Assembly: GCF_047126315.1 (NCBI RefSeq)
Contig: NZ_CP138953.1
Location: 1,612,001 to 1,676,000, forward strand
Reading direction: 5' to 3'
Length of the DNA: 64,000 nt
Source: Shimia sp022448905
GTDB lineage: Bacteria; Pseudomonadota; Alphaproteobacteria; Rhodobacterales; Rhodobacteraceae
Shown: one piece after another, positions 17,496 through 29,283 of the stretch
Layout of the letters: each line of letters begins with the position of its first letter
How positions within the stretch are numbered: position 1 is the stretch's first letter
Notes under the pieces: generated by a model
What the model was told of the DNA's origin: nothing
What the model saw: only the letters and a program-made list of their open reading frames with translations
Database searches by the model: none
Program-made: the position numbers and the translations under genes

Positions 17496-18740
17496 ATGAC
17501 ATCTTCTCAAGTTATTAGCGCAGAGGCCAAACAGGTTCTGATCACCAATGATCGAGGCGGCTACACCGTCCCGACGGAGGGGCTGTACCCTTACCAGTGG
17601 AACTGGGACAGCGCCGTGGCAGCACTTGGGTTTGCGCAGTTTGATGTGGACCGCGCGTGGGTTGAGATCGAGACCTTGTTCCAAGGTCAATGGGATGATG
17701 GCATGGTGCCGCATATCTTGTTCCACAAAAGTGATCCCGGCTATTTCCCTGGACCAGACGTTTGGGGATGTTTGGGTCCAATACCCTCGTCCGGGATCAT
17801 TCAGCCGCCAATTGCCGCCACGATGGCGCGCCTGATTTGGGCGCAGGATGAAGAAGCTGGCCGCGCGCGGATTGCTGCGCTCTATCCCAAAATGCTGAAA
17901 TGGCACAGCTGGATCATGCGCTGGCGTTTGCATCGAGGCGCAGTCTGTACCACGCACCCGTGGGAAACGGGCCGGGACAATGCGCCCGATTGGGACAACA
18001 CCATGCAGCGCATGGACGCCTCTGATGTGGGCGAATACACTCGCCGTGACACACAACATGTGGACAGCGCCGACCGTCCGACCAAGTTTGACTATGACCG
18101 CTATGTCAAATTGGTGCAGATTGGCCGTCGGTTGAAGTGGGATCAGGCCGCGATGCTGGCCGAGAGCCCTTTCCGTGTTGCTGATCCTACCATGACTTTC
18201 ACGACGTTGCGTGCCGCCCGAGACCTGCGCACGGTGGGGCAAGCTTTGGGTGCGGATACCGCAATACTTGAGGCGGACATCAAGCGGCTGGAAGCAGGGG
18301 CGGCGACTCTATGGAATCCAGCGCTGGGCAGCTATGACAGCCGGGATGTGTTGAGTGGGGAATGGGCTGGATGTGTGTCCAATGCCTCCTACCTGTGTTG
18401 GTTTGCGGGCGTTGAAAATAAGGACATGTTGGCGCGGTTGCGGGCGGTGATGGAGCGGGTGACATACCCTGTGCCGAGCAATGATACTGGGGCTGAATCC
18501 TTTGACGCACGGCGCTATTGGCGTGGTCCGACATGGGCAATTGTGAACATGCTGATCGGCATGGGACTGGCGGATATGGGCCACGTTGATGAGGCCAATA
18601 CACTGGCAAAGAAGACCGGCGATTTGATCGCCGAACACGGATTTGCTGAATATTTTGATCCATTTACCGGCAGCGCGGCGGGCGGGGGGACCTTCACTTG
18701 GACCGCAGCTGTGTGGCTGGCTTGGGCGGGAGGAAACTGA
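17496..18740 (+). CDS. GH63-type glycoside hydrolase (glucosyl-/mannosylglycerate hydrolase-like)
   Basis: A 414-residue cytoplasmic (alpha/alpha)6-type hydrolase. Family stretches are YPYQWNWDSA (31-40), QWDDGMVPHILFH (65-77), FPGPDVWG (84-91), HPWETGRDNAPDWDN (154-168) and RRYWRGPTWAIVNML near the C-terminus, the bacterial GH63 pattern that includes mannosylglycerate and glucosylglycerate hydrolases. No signal peptide, so it acts on imported substrate. It starts 4 bases after permease 2 and overlaps the ATPase start (TGATG). Other alpha-glucosides or trehalose-like substrates cannot be excluded. Confidence 0.82.
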   Translation: MTSSQVISAEAKQVLITNDRGGYTVPTEGLYPYQWNWDSAVAALGFAQFDVDRAWVEIETLFQGQWDDGMVPHILFHKSDPGYFPGPDVWGCLGPIPSSGIIQPPIAATMARLIWAQDEEAGRARIAALYPKMLKWHSWIMRWRLHRGAVCTTHPWETGRDNAPDWDNTMQRMDASDVGEYTRRDTQHVDSADRPTKFDYDRYVKLVQIGRRLKWDQAAMLAESPFRVADPTMTFTTLRAARDLRTVGQALGADTAILEADIKRLEAGAATLWNPALGSYDSRDVLSGEWAGCVSNASYLCWFAGVENKDMLARLRAVMERVTYPVPSNDTGAESFDARRYWRGPTWAIVNMLIGMGLADMGHVDEANTLAKKTGDLIAEHGFAEYFDPFTGSAAGGGTFTWTAAVWLAWAGGN

Positions 18741-19801
18741 TGGGGGCGATATCACTCAAGGCGGTTGAGAAGTGGTTTGGCAATGCGCAGGTCATCAAGG
18801 GTGTGGACCTTGATATACAGGACGGCGAGTTTGTTGTCTTTGTTGGGCCGTCCGGCTGTGGCAAGTCGACTTTGCTGCGCATGATTGGTGGTTTGGAAGA
18901 CATTTCTCGCGGTGCGATTGAGATCGATGGCAACGACGTCACCGACCATCCGCCAAGCAAACGTGGGTTGACGATGGTGTTCCAATCCTACGCACTGTAT
19001 CCGCATTTGACAGTGGCGGAGAATATGGGTTTTTCCCTGAAAGTAGCGGGGTTTAAGAAAGACGAGATTGACCGGCAGGTGGCGCAGGCGGCGGAGGTTT
19101 TGAAGCTCACCGAGTATCTGGATCGGCGGCCAAAAGATCTGTCGGGTGGGCAGCGGCAGCGGGTGGCGATTGGACGCTCGATTGTGCGCGATCCGACGGC
19201 GTTTTTGTTTGATGAACCGCTGTCTAATCTGGACGCCGCGCTGCGGGTAGAAACCCGCTATGAGATCGCCAAACTGCATCAGGATCTGAAACGCACGATG
19301 ATCTATGTGACGCATGATCAGGTCGAGGCGATGACGCTGGCGGATCGGATTGTGGTGCTGGAATTTGGCACCATTGCGCAGGTGGGGACGCCTCGGCAAC
19401 TCTATGAAAAACCAGCGAATTTATTTGTGGCGCAGTTCATTGGCAGTCCGAAGATGAACATCTTGGATTGTGATGCCAACGCGGGTGATGCGCAGTATCA
19501 ATTAAGCGTTGGGGGCAATGGGGCCTTTGGGCTCAATGGCGTTGCCAGCAAGGTTGGGGTGCGGCCGGAACATATCCGGACGTGCGCGGTTGGCGCGGGG
19601 CAGTGTGACGGAAAAATCGAGGTTATTGAGTACCTTGGCGCGGATACCTTCCTGATTGTCGATGTTGGTCAGGACGACAAGGTTGTGGTGCGTGTGGACG
19701 GGGATCAGGAGGCCTTCTCCGAAGGTGATACCGTGGGTTTGGCCTTCCCTGAAGAGCGCGCACATTTCTTTGACAAAGACGGGCTGCGGCTTGGAGGTTA
19801 A
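18740..19801 (+). CDS. ABC sugar transporter ATP-binding protein (MalK/UgpC type)
   Basis: Importer ATPase of 353 residues. Walker A GPSGCGKST, Q-loop FQSYALYPH, signature LSGGQRQR, Walker B FLFDEPLSNLD and switch H in YVTHDQVEAM are all present. The C-terminal 120 residues form a MalK-type regulatory OB-fold region (SPKMNIL, then VGVRPEHI). ATG at 18740 overlaps the GH63 stop. It energises the two permeases of this operon and is the last gene; a downstream repeat and hairpin follow. Confidence 0.94.
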   Translation: MGAISLKAVEKWFGNAQVIKGVDLDIQDGEFVVFVGPSGCGKSTLLRMIGGLEDISRGAIEIDGNDVTDHPPSKRGLTMVFQSYALYPHLTVAENMGFSLKVAGFKKDEIDRQVAQAAEVLKLTEYLDRRPKDLSGGQRQRVAIGRSIVRDPTAFLFDEPLSNLDAALRVETRYEIAKLHQDLKRTMIYVTHDQVEAMTLADRIVVLEFGTIAQVGTPRQLYEKPANLFVAQFIGSPKMNILDCDANAGDAQYQLSVGGNGAFGLNGVASKVGVRPEHIRTCAVGAGQCDGKIEVIEYLGADTFLIVDVGQDDKVVVRVDGDQEAFSEGDTVGLAFPEERAHFFDKDGLRLGG

Positions 19802-19823
19802 CGGGTAACCTTTGGCAATTTTG

Positions 19824-19881
19824 CACGTCGGTATTCTGTCGGTATTGCGACTGTTTCGCGGAGGTGCGTGTTTTTGTTAAC
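19824..19881 (+). repeat. Dispersed repeat, copy B (inverted relative to 12028)
   Basis: Begins CACGTCGGTATT, then GTCGGTATTGCGACTG and GCGGAGGTGCG, ending at GTTAACC. It matches copy A upstream of the operon in opposite orientation and keeps the 11-base-spaced GTCGGTAT direct repeat. A TTAACCTATGTCTTAA stretch overlaps its end, resembling a CtrA-type site with 8- instead of 7-base spacing. Confidence 0.75.
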
Positions 19882-19893
19882 CTATGTCTTAAC

Positions 19894-19924
19894 AAGGCCC
19901 GCAGCAGGGAGTGCTGCGGGCCTT
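19894..19924 (-). terminator. Strong intrinsic terminator of the RTX gene
   Basis: AAGGCCCGCAGCA and TGCTGCGGGCCTT form a perfect 13-bp stem with a 5-base loop. On the minus strand it is followed by GTTAAG, so it mainly terminates the RTX gene, whose stop is 8 bases away. It may also stop the ABC operon from the other side. Confidence 0.85.
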
Positions 19925-19931
19925 GTGGGTG

Positions 19932-23129
<3,198 letters not shown>

Positions 23130-23349
23130 TCCGCTCACTCCCTAGTTCTTATGGTGGTAGGTGCGGCGTCTTAACGAGGTCCTAAAATGCACTTTTTACG
23201 GGAGTGTCATGAATGTGAAATTTGCCTCGGATTGGAGGCGGATTTTGTTTGAATGCAGTGGGTTAGGGTTAAGTTTTGGTGAGTGTTGGCGGGTGAGGCG
23301 GCTAAGTGTTTCCGCGGAAGTGTTTTTTGTCGGAAAGGAAAGGGACCGC

Positions 23350-23363
23350 TTGATAACAGTCAA
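23350..23363. promoter_or_regulatory. FNR/NNR-type box upstream of the nos operon
   Basis: TTGATAACAGTCAA fits the FNR/CRP-superfamily consensus TTGAT-N4-ATCAA with one change and the NNR/DNR-like form ending GTCAA. Its centre is about 67 bases before the first start codon of the nos operon (23424). It implies low-oxygen and/or nitric-oxide-dependent activation. Confidence 0.8.
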
Positions 23364-23423
23364 GTGGTCGACGGGTGCGGGAAGCTACCAAGAGCGCAAG
23401 CAAATAATTCTTGAGAGCGCCCG

Positions 23424-23909
23424 ATGTCCTTTGATTCGCCTTTATGTGCGTGCCTGCGCCGGTCCTTGACCGGCCTGTTGGCCGTTGTGGCGTTGGTGGC
23501 GCAGATGTTGGCGCCGCCAATGGCGCATGCGAACGTGGGCGGTGATCTTGGAAGCGACTGGATTGAAATCTGTGCGGATGCAGGACCTGTTCTGGTCCGG
23601 CTGCGCGATGATGGCAGCGTCGAGACACGCGCGCCAACATCTCCGGCGCCCGGCAGCTGTCCAAAGTGTCTGACCTGCGTGACCTGCGCGGGTGTGGCGG
23701 GCATTGATCCCGGTGTGACTTTGATGGATGGCGCGGGTGTTTTTGCGGTCTCGGTGAGAAACGACATGGCAGGGGAGATTGTGTGTGTCAGCAAGGCTTG
23801 GCAGCGCCCGATGACTCGAGGGCCGCCGTGTGCACCTCAGAATAAGACAACACTGGCCCGCGCGGGCCATGTGATGACAGCAAACCCGACAGAAGGAGGT
23901 GCGCTGTGA
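23424..23909 (+). CDS. DUF2946-like exported Cys-rich protein heading the nos operon
   Basis: A 161-residue protein with an N-terminal hydrophobic signal segment (LLAVVALVAQMLAPP) and a mature part carrying the compact motif CPKCLTCVTC (four Cys spaced CxxCxxCxxC). This resembles DUF2946-type proteins, often found beside copper genes. The FNR box lies upstream and its stop overlaps the GTG start of nosR, so it is the first gene of the nos transcript. A copper-handling role for NosZ assembly is plausible but inferred. Confidence 0.7.
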   Translation: MSFDSPLCACLRRSLTGLLAVVALVAQMLAPPMAHANVGGDLGSDWIEICADAGPVLVRLRDDGSVETRAPTSPAPGSCPKCLTCVTCAGVAGIDPGVTLMDGAGVFAVSVRNDMAGEIVCVSKAWQRPMTRGPPCAPQNKTTLARAGHVMTANPTEGGAL

Positions 23910-26080
23910 TCATGAAGCGCGCATTTTTGACCTGGGTGTCTGCACTGATCTGTGCCTTTGGGCTCATGATGGCAGATGAAGCCAAAGCCGACAGCCTGGC
24001 GTCTTTCCTGACAGAACTTGACCCTGCCGAATTGGCAGTCGGGGCCGACGCGTTTGGCCCGGTGCGCGATGACGTGAAAGTCGCACCTGTGCTCAAGAGC
24101 GGCGAGACCGTGGCCTGGGCGTTTTTGACCTCTGATTTTGTGGGCACTACCGGATATTCGGGCAAACCGATCCATGTGGTTGCGGCGATTGACGATGATG
24201 CGGTGCTGACTGGCGTCAAGCTGGTGGCGCACAGCGAGCCGATTGTGCTGATCGGTATTCCCAACAGCAAGATGGTCGCGTTGACCGAAGGCTATGCCGG
24301 GCTGGACCTCAAGGTTGAGGCGGCAACCGGCGGCGAGGGGCATGATCTCGACATCATATCCGGCGCGACGGTGACCATTATGGTGATTGACGACAGCCTT
24401 GTGCGCGGTGGCATCAAAGTGGCGCGGGCCTTGGGGCTGGGTGGTCTGTCGGTTCTGGAGACAGGACCAAAGCGTGAGCTGGATATGGCCAATGAGGCGG
24501 TTCAAGACTGGACCACTTTGGCGGGTGACGGCTCTGTTCGGCGTATGGCGCTGGATGTGGGGCAGGTGAACCAGGCCTTTGCCGAGATGGATGATGAGCG
24601 CGCCGCCAAACGCCCAGAAAAGGGCGAACCCGGTGACACCTTTATCGACATGCATATGGCGCTGGTATCGGTGCCGTCGATTGGGCGCAGCCTGCTGGGC
24701 GATCATGAATACGAGAACCTTGTCGAATGGCTGGACGAAGGCGAGCACGCCATTCTGGTGCTGGGGCGCGGTAAGTACAGCTTCAAAGGCTCCGGCTACG
24801 TGCGGGGTGGGATCTTTGACCGTATCCAGCTGATTCAAGGCGACAACTCGGTGCGCTTCTTTGACAAGCAACACCGCCGCCTGCGGGCGTTGGCCACCGA
24901 TGACAGCCCAAGTTTTGTCGAGCTGGAGCTGTTTAAAATCCCAGCGGAAGCGGAGTTCGACCCGGCACAACCGTTCCGGCTTCAGCTCTTGGTGCAGCGT
25001 TCGGTTGGCGCTCTGGATCGCGTGTTCCTGACTTGGGACCTTGGCTATCGTTTGCCAGATCAATACCTGCTGCCGTTGCCTGTGGCTCCGGTGGTGGACA
25101 GCGCGGCGGATGAAGCGGCCGCAAAGGCGGCGCTGTGGCAGCGTATCTGGAAAGACAAAACCACCGAGATTGCCATCTTGGACGTGATGCTTCTGGTGCT
25201 GACGGCTGTGTTCTTCTTCCAGTTTCAGGCGACATGGAAAGCGCGCCGGTTCTACTGGTTCCGTATCGGCTATCTGACCTTCACCCTGTTCTTTGTGGGC
25301 TGGTACGCCAACGCGCAGCTGTCGGTGGTGAACATCATGGCGCTGGTAAACTCCATGCGCTCGGGTTTCACATGGGATGCTTTCCTGATGGATCCACTGG
25401 TGTTCATTCAATGGTTTGCCATTGCTGCGGCGCTGCTGTTCTGGGGCCGGGGAGCTTATTGTGGCTGGCTGTGCCCGTTTGGCGCGCTGCAAGAGCTGAC
25501 CAACCAGGTCGCGCGGTGTTTTAAAGTGCCGCAATGGACCCTGCCGTGGGGGCTGCATGAGCGCCTGTGGCCGATCAAATACATTATTTTCCTTGGACTG
25601 TTTGGCGTGTCGCTGGCGTCTTTGGAAACTGCGGAGCAACTGGCCGAAGTCGAGCCGTTCAAAACCGCGATAATTCTGAAATTTGTACGTGACTGGCCGT
25701 TTGTTGTGTTTGCTGGATCGCTGTTGGTGGCGGGGCTGTTCATTGAACGCTTCTACTGCCGCTATCTGTGCCCGCTGGGTGGGGCGCTCGCGATCCCTGC
25801 GCGTATGCGCATGTTTGACTGGCTGCGTCGCTACAAAGAGTGCGGTAGCCCGTGCCAGACCTGTGCCAACGAGTGCCCGGTACAGGCCATTCACCCAACC
25901 GGGGAAATCAACCCGAATGAATGCGTGAACTGCCTGCATTGTCAGGTGCTCTATCAGAGCGAAACCAAATGCCCTGTCGTCATACGCCAGCTGAAACGGC
26001 GAGCCAAAGTGGGCGCGGCTGATGTCCAGATTCCGAAGAAATCGGCGCCAGCCAACCATCCAAATGCAAAGACTGCATAA
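23906..26080 (+). CDS. nosR: NosR, membrane flavo-iron-sulfur regulator/electron donor for N2O reductase
   Basis: 724 residues, the usual NosR length. Signal segment, then a periplasmic FMN-binding domain with the covalent-flavin motif SGATVT (in DIISGATVTI), then about six membrane helices from residue 420 on. Cytoplasmic CGWLCPFG and CRYLCPLG (CxxxCP) motifs and a ferredoxin-like pair of clusters (CQTCANECP, CVNCLHC) follow. NosR is needed for nosZ expression and activity and likely passes electrons to NosZ. GTG at 23906 sits 6 bases after GGAGG and overlaps the DUF2946-like stop; an ATG at 23912 is an alternative. Confidence 0.96.
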   Translation: MIMKRAFLTWVSALICAFGLMMADEAKADSLASFLTELDPAELAVGADAFGPVRDDVKVAPVLKSGETVAWAFLTSDFVGTTGYSGKPIHVVAAIDDDAVLTGVKLVAHSEPIVLIGIPNSKMVALTEGYAGLDLKVEAATGGEGHDLDIISGATVTIMVIDDSLVRGGIKVARALGLGGLSVLETGPKRELDMANEAVQDWTTLAGDGSVRRMALDVGQVNQAFAEMDDERAAKRPEKGEPGDTFIDMHMALVSVPSIGRSLLGDHEYENLVEWLDEGEHAILVLGRGKYSFKGSGYVRGGIFDRIQLIQGDNSVRFFDKQHRRLRALATDDSPSFVELELFKIPAEAEFDPAQPFRLQLLVQRSVGALDRVFLTWDLGYRLPDQYLLPLPVAPVVDSAADEAAAKAALWQRIWKDKTTEIAILDVMLLVLTAVFFFQFQATWKARRFYWFRIGYLTFTLFFVGWYANAQLSVVNIMALVNSMRSGFTWDAFLMDPLVFIQWFAIAAALLFWGRGAYCGWLCPFGALQELTNQVARCFKVPQWTLPWGLHERLWPIKYIIFLGLFGVSLASLETAEQLAEVEPFKTAIILKFVRDWPFVVFAGSLLVAGLFIERFYCRYLCPLGGALAIPARMRMFDWLRRYKECGSPCQTCANECPVQAIHPTGEINPNECVNCLHCQVLYQSETKCPVVIRQLKRRAKVGAADVQIPKKSAPANHPNAKTA

Positions 26081-26097
26081 ACCCTAAGGAGGGAACA

Positions 26098-28005
26098 ATG
26101 TCTGATGAAATCAATGAAATGAAGGTCTCCCGTCGCGGCGTTCTTGGCGCCACTGCCACTGGCGCGGTTCTGGCCGGTACCGGTGTTGGCTCACTGGTGG
26201 GTGGCTCAAGCCCTGCCGCGGCCGCGGGCAAAGCCTCCATGGCACCAGGTGAACTGGACGAATACTACGGCTTCTGGTCCTCCGGTCAGACCGGCGAACT
26301 GCGTATCCTCGGCGTGCCATCCATGCGCGAGCTGATGCGTGTGCCAGTGTTCAACCGCTGCTCCGCCACCGGCTGGGGCCAGACCAATGAATCGCTGAAG
26401 GTTCTGACCGAAGGCCTGACCGACAAAACCAAAGAGTTCCTCGCCGCCAACGGCAAGGTAACCTACGACAACGGTGACCTGCACCACCCACACATGTCCT
26501 TCACCGATGGCACCTATGATGGCCGCTATCTGTTCATGAACGACAAAGCCAACACCCGTGTGGCGCGTGTGCGTTGTGACGTGATGAAGTGTGACAAGAT
26601 CATCGAGATCCCGAACGCACACGACATCCACGGTCTGCGTCCGCAGAAATACCCACGCACGGGCTATGTGTTTGCCAACGGTGAGCACGAAGCGCCGCTG
26701 GTGAACGACGGGTCCATCCTGAACGAGCCAGACAAGTACGTGAACATCTACACCGCCATCGACGGTGACACGATGGAAATCGCCTGGCAGGTGATGGTTT
26801 CTGGGAACTTGGACAACACCGACTGCGACTATCAGGGCAAATACGCCTTCTCGACCTCCTACAACTCCGAAATGGGTATGAACCTGGCGGAGATGACCGA
26901 GAACGAACTCGACCACGTGGTGGTGTTCAACCTCAAGGAAATCGAGAAAGCGATCGAGACCGGCGATTATCAGGAATTGAACGGCGTGAAAGTTGTGGAT
27001 GGCCGCAAGGGCTCCAACAAAAACTATACCCGTTACATTCCGATCCCGAACTCGCCCCACGGCATCAACACCGCGCCAGATGGCAAGCACGTGTGTATCG
27101 CAGGTAAGCTGAGCCCAACTGTGTCGGTGATGGATGTGACCAAGCTGGACGATGTGTTCTACAACGACGCAGAGCCACGCTCCGCTATTGTGGCGGAACC
27201 ACAATTGGGTCTTGGCCCACTTCACACCGCTTATGACGGTCAGGGCAACTGCTTCACCACTTTGTTCCTCGACAGCCAAGTTGTGAAATGGAACCTCGAA
27301 GCGGCTGTGAAACAGTATGCCGGTGAAGATGTGGATCCGATCCTTGAGAAAGTGGATGTGCACTATCAGCCGGGCCACAACTCGACCTCCATGGGTGAAA
27401 CCAAAGAGGCCGACGGCAAATGGCTGGTGTCGATGAACAAGTTCTCCAAAGACCGGTTCCTGAACACCGGACCTTTGAAGCCTGAGAACGAGCAATTGAT
27501 CGACATCACGGGCAGCGAGATGAAGGTGGTGCACGATGGACCAACTTTTGCCGAACCGCATGACAGCATCATCGTACGCCGTGACATCGTGAACCCGAAA
27601 AACGCCTATGACCGCAACGACCCGATTTGGGAAGATGTCCGCAAACAAGCGGAAATCGACGGTGTGGACCTGGACGACTGGCAGGATTACGTCATTCGCG
27701 ACGGTGACAAAGTGCGGGTTTACATGTCGAGCCAGGCGCCAAACTTTGCCATCGAGGACTTCACGGTCACTGAAGGCGATGAGGTCACCGTGATTGTCAC
27801 AAACCTGGATGACATTGACGATCTGACCCACGGCTTCTGCCTGGCGAACTTTGGTGTGGCGATGGAAGTGGGGCCTCAGGCAACCGCGTCTGTGACCTTT
27901 ACCGCCGCTCGGGCCGGTGTGCACTGGTTCTACTGCCAGTGGTTCTGCCACGCGCTGCACATGGAGATGCGCGGCCGGATGTTTGTTGAACCAAAAGGGG
28001 CGTAA
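26098..28005 (+). CDS. nosZ: Nitrous-oxide reductase NosZ
   Basis: Periplasmic multicopper enzyme reducing N2O to N2, 635 residues. Tat signal with SRRGVLGATATGA near residues 11-24, as in clade I (typical) NosZ. CuZ-type His motifs appear in order: HPHMSF, NAHDIHG, SPHGIN and HTAYDGQGN. The C-terminal cupredoxin domain has the CuA ligands in C613-Q-W-F-C617 with H621 and M624, plus an upstream His in DLTHGF. AAGGAGGG precedes the ATG. No residue of the copper sites looks missing, so the enzyme should be functional. Confidence 0.98.
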   Translation: MSDEINEMKVSRRGVLGATATGAVLAGTGVGSLVGGSSPAAAAGKASMAPGELDEYYGFWSSGQTGELRILGVPSMRELMRVPVFNRCSATGWGQTNESLKVLTEGLTDKTKEFLAANGKVTYDNGDLHHPHMSFTDGTYDGRYLFMNDKANTRVARVRCDVMKCDKIIEIPNAHDIHGLRPQKYPRTGYVFANGEHEAPLVNDGSILNEPDKYVNIYTAIDGDTMEIAWQVMVSGNLDNTDCDYQGKYAFSTSYNSEMGMNLAEMTENELDHVVVFNLKEIEKAIETGDYQELNGVKVVDGRKGSNKNYTRYIPIPNSPHGINTAPDGKHVCIAGKLSPTVSVMDVTKLDDVFYNDAEPRSAIVAEPQLGLGPLHTAYDGQGNCFTTLFLDSQVVKWNLEAAVKQYAGEDVDPILEKVDVHYQPGHNSTSMGETKEADGKWLVSMNKFSKDRFLNTGPLKPENEQLIDITGSEMKVVHDGPTFAEPHDSIIVRRDIVNPKNAYDRNDPIWEDVRKQAEIDGVDLDDWQDYVIRDGDKVRVYMSSQAPNFAIEDFTVTEGDEVTVIVTNLDDIDDLTHGFCLANFGVAMEVGPQATASVTFTAARAGVHWFYCQWFCHALHMEMRGRMFVEPKGA

Positions 28006-28008
28006 GTC

Positions 28009-29283
28009 ATGATGAACTGGTCCCTTTCTGCTGTGTTTGCTCTGTTGGCCTCCGCTTCTTTGGCGGCTGACTGGGACGTGCCGCTGCGGGAGGGGGCCAT
28101 TTCCGAGATATTGGCGCAGGCGGAGGACGGTGACGTGCTTCGCCTCGCTGCTGGAACCTACAATGAGACGGTGGTGCTGGAGAAATCCGTGACGCTGGAC
28201 GGGCAGGGCCATGCCACAATTGATGGGCAGGGCAACGGGTCTGTGATCACGGTGACAGGCGATGACGTGGTGGTGCGCGGGCTGACGGTGGTTGGCTCCG
28301 GGGACCGGCACGAAGACATCGACAGCGGGATACAGCTGAAGAAAACCGCCTATGCGCCGCAGATTTTGGACAATGTGCTGCTGGGCAACCTTTACGGCAT
28401 CGACATTCATGGCGCCAAAGACGCGCTTGTGGCGGGCAACCGGATTGAGGGACGGCAGGACCGGCTGATGAACCGGCGCGGCAACGGGATTTACGTGTGG
28501 AACGCGCCCGGGGCTGTGGTTGAGAAAAACGACGTGAAATGGGGGCGCGACGGGATCTTTGTGAACTCGTCCAAGCGCAACATTTTCCGCGACAACCTGT
28601 TCCGCGAGCTGCGTTTTGCGGTGCATTACATGTATGCGGATCGGTCTGAGGTGACTGGCAATGTGAGCATCGGCAATGATCTGGGCTATGCGGTGATGTT
28701 CACCACCCATGTGAAGGTCAAAGACAACGTGTCGATCAATGACCGTGAACATGGCGTGATGCTGAACTACGCCAACCGCAGCGAGATCACCGGGAATTAT
28801 GTGAAGGGGGCGAAAGAGAAATGCACCTTCTTGTATAATTCCAACAAGAACGACTTCTCCGACAACTGGTTTGAGGGCTGTGGTATTGGCATCCACTTTA
28901 CCGCCGGGTCGCAAGACAACCGGATTGTTGGCAATGCCTTTGTGGGCAACCGCACGCAGGTGAAATTTGTCTCTACCAAGTGGCATGAGTGGTCCGAGGA
29001 AGGCCGTGGCAACTACTGGAGTGACAATGCGGCCTTTGACGTAAACGGCGATGGGTTTGCTGACAGCCCCTATCGACCAAACGATTCAATGGATCATGTG
29101 CTCTGGAGCCAACCGGCGGCGAAGATGCTGCTGGGGTCTCCGGCGGTGCAGATGGTGCGGTGGTCGCAATCGGCTTTTCCGGCGTTGTTGCCGGGCGGTG
29201 TGGTGGACAGCCACCCTTTGATGAAACCCAGTCGGCCCCCAGCTGCAATTAGGGCGGCCGAGAATGGGAACCAAGATGGATAA
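28009..29283 (+). CDS. nosD: NosD, periplasmic copper-site maturation protein
   Basis: 424-residue right-handed beta-helix (CASH/NosD) protein with a Sec signal peptide (LSAVFALLASASLAA). Repeating N-G-I/D-N-V type rungs run through the chain (GNLYGIDIHGAKDALVAGNR, NRSEITGNYV). NosD works with the NosFY ABC complex to deliver sulfur or copper for the CuZ centre. It begins 3 bases after the nosZ stop (two adjacent ATGs) and its end overlaps nosF. Confidence 0.96.
   Translation: MMNWSLSAVFALLASASLAADWDVPLREGAISEILAQAEDGDVLRLAAGTYNETVVLEKSVTLDGQGHATIDGQGNGSVITVTGDDVVVRGLTVVGSGDRHEDIDSGIQLKKTAYAPQILDNVLLGNLYGIDIHGAKDALVAGNRIEGRQDRLMNRRGNGIYVWNAPGAVVEKNDVKWGRDGIFVNSSKRNIFRDNLFRELRFAVHYMYADRSEVTGNVSIGNDLGYAVMFTTHVKVKDNVSINDREHGVMLNYANRSEITGNYVKGAKEKCTFLYNSNKNDFSDNWFEGCGIGIHFTAGSQDNRIVGNAFVGNRTQVKFVSTKWHEWSEEGRGNYWSDNAAFDVNGDGFADSPYRPNDSMDHVLWSQPAAKMLLGSPAVQMVRWSQSAFPALLPGGVVDSHPLMKPSRPPAAIRAAENGNQDG

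Noticed and set aside
23837..26059. A 740-codon open frame on the minus strand opposite nosR
   Set aside because: It is the antisense shadow of nosR, low in plausible protein features and without its own ribosome site.
26206..28986. A 926-codon open frame on the minus strand opposite nosZ and nosD
   Set aside because: It mirrors two certain genes, has a His/Val-rich composition without any recognisable domain, and is explained by high GC and codon bias on the plus strand.
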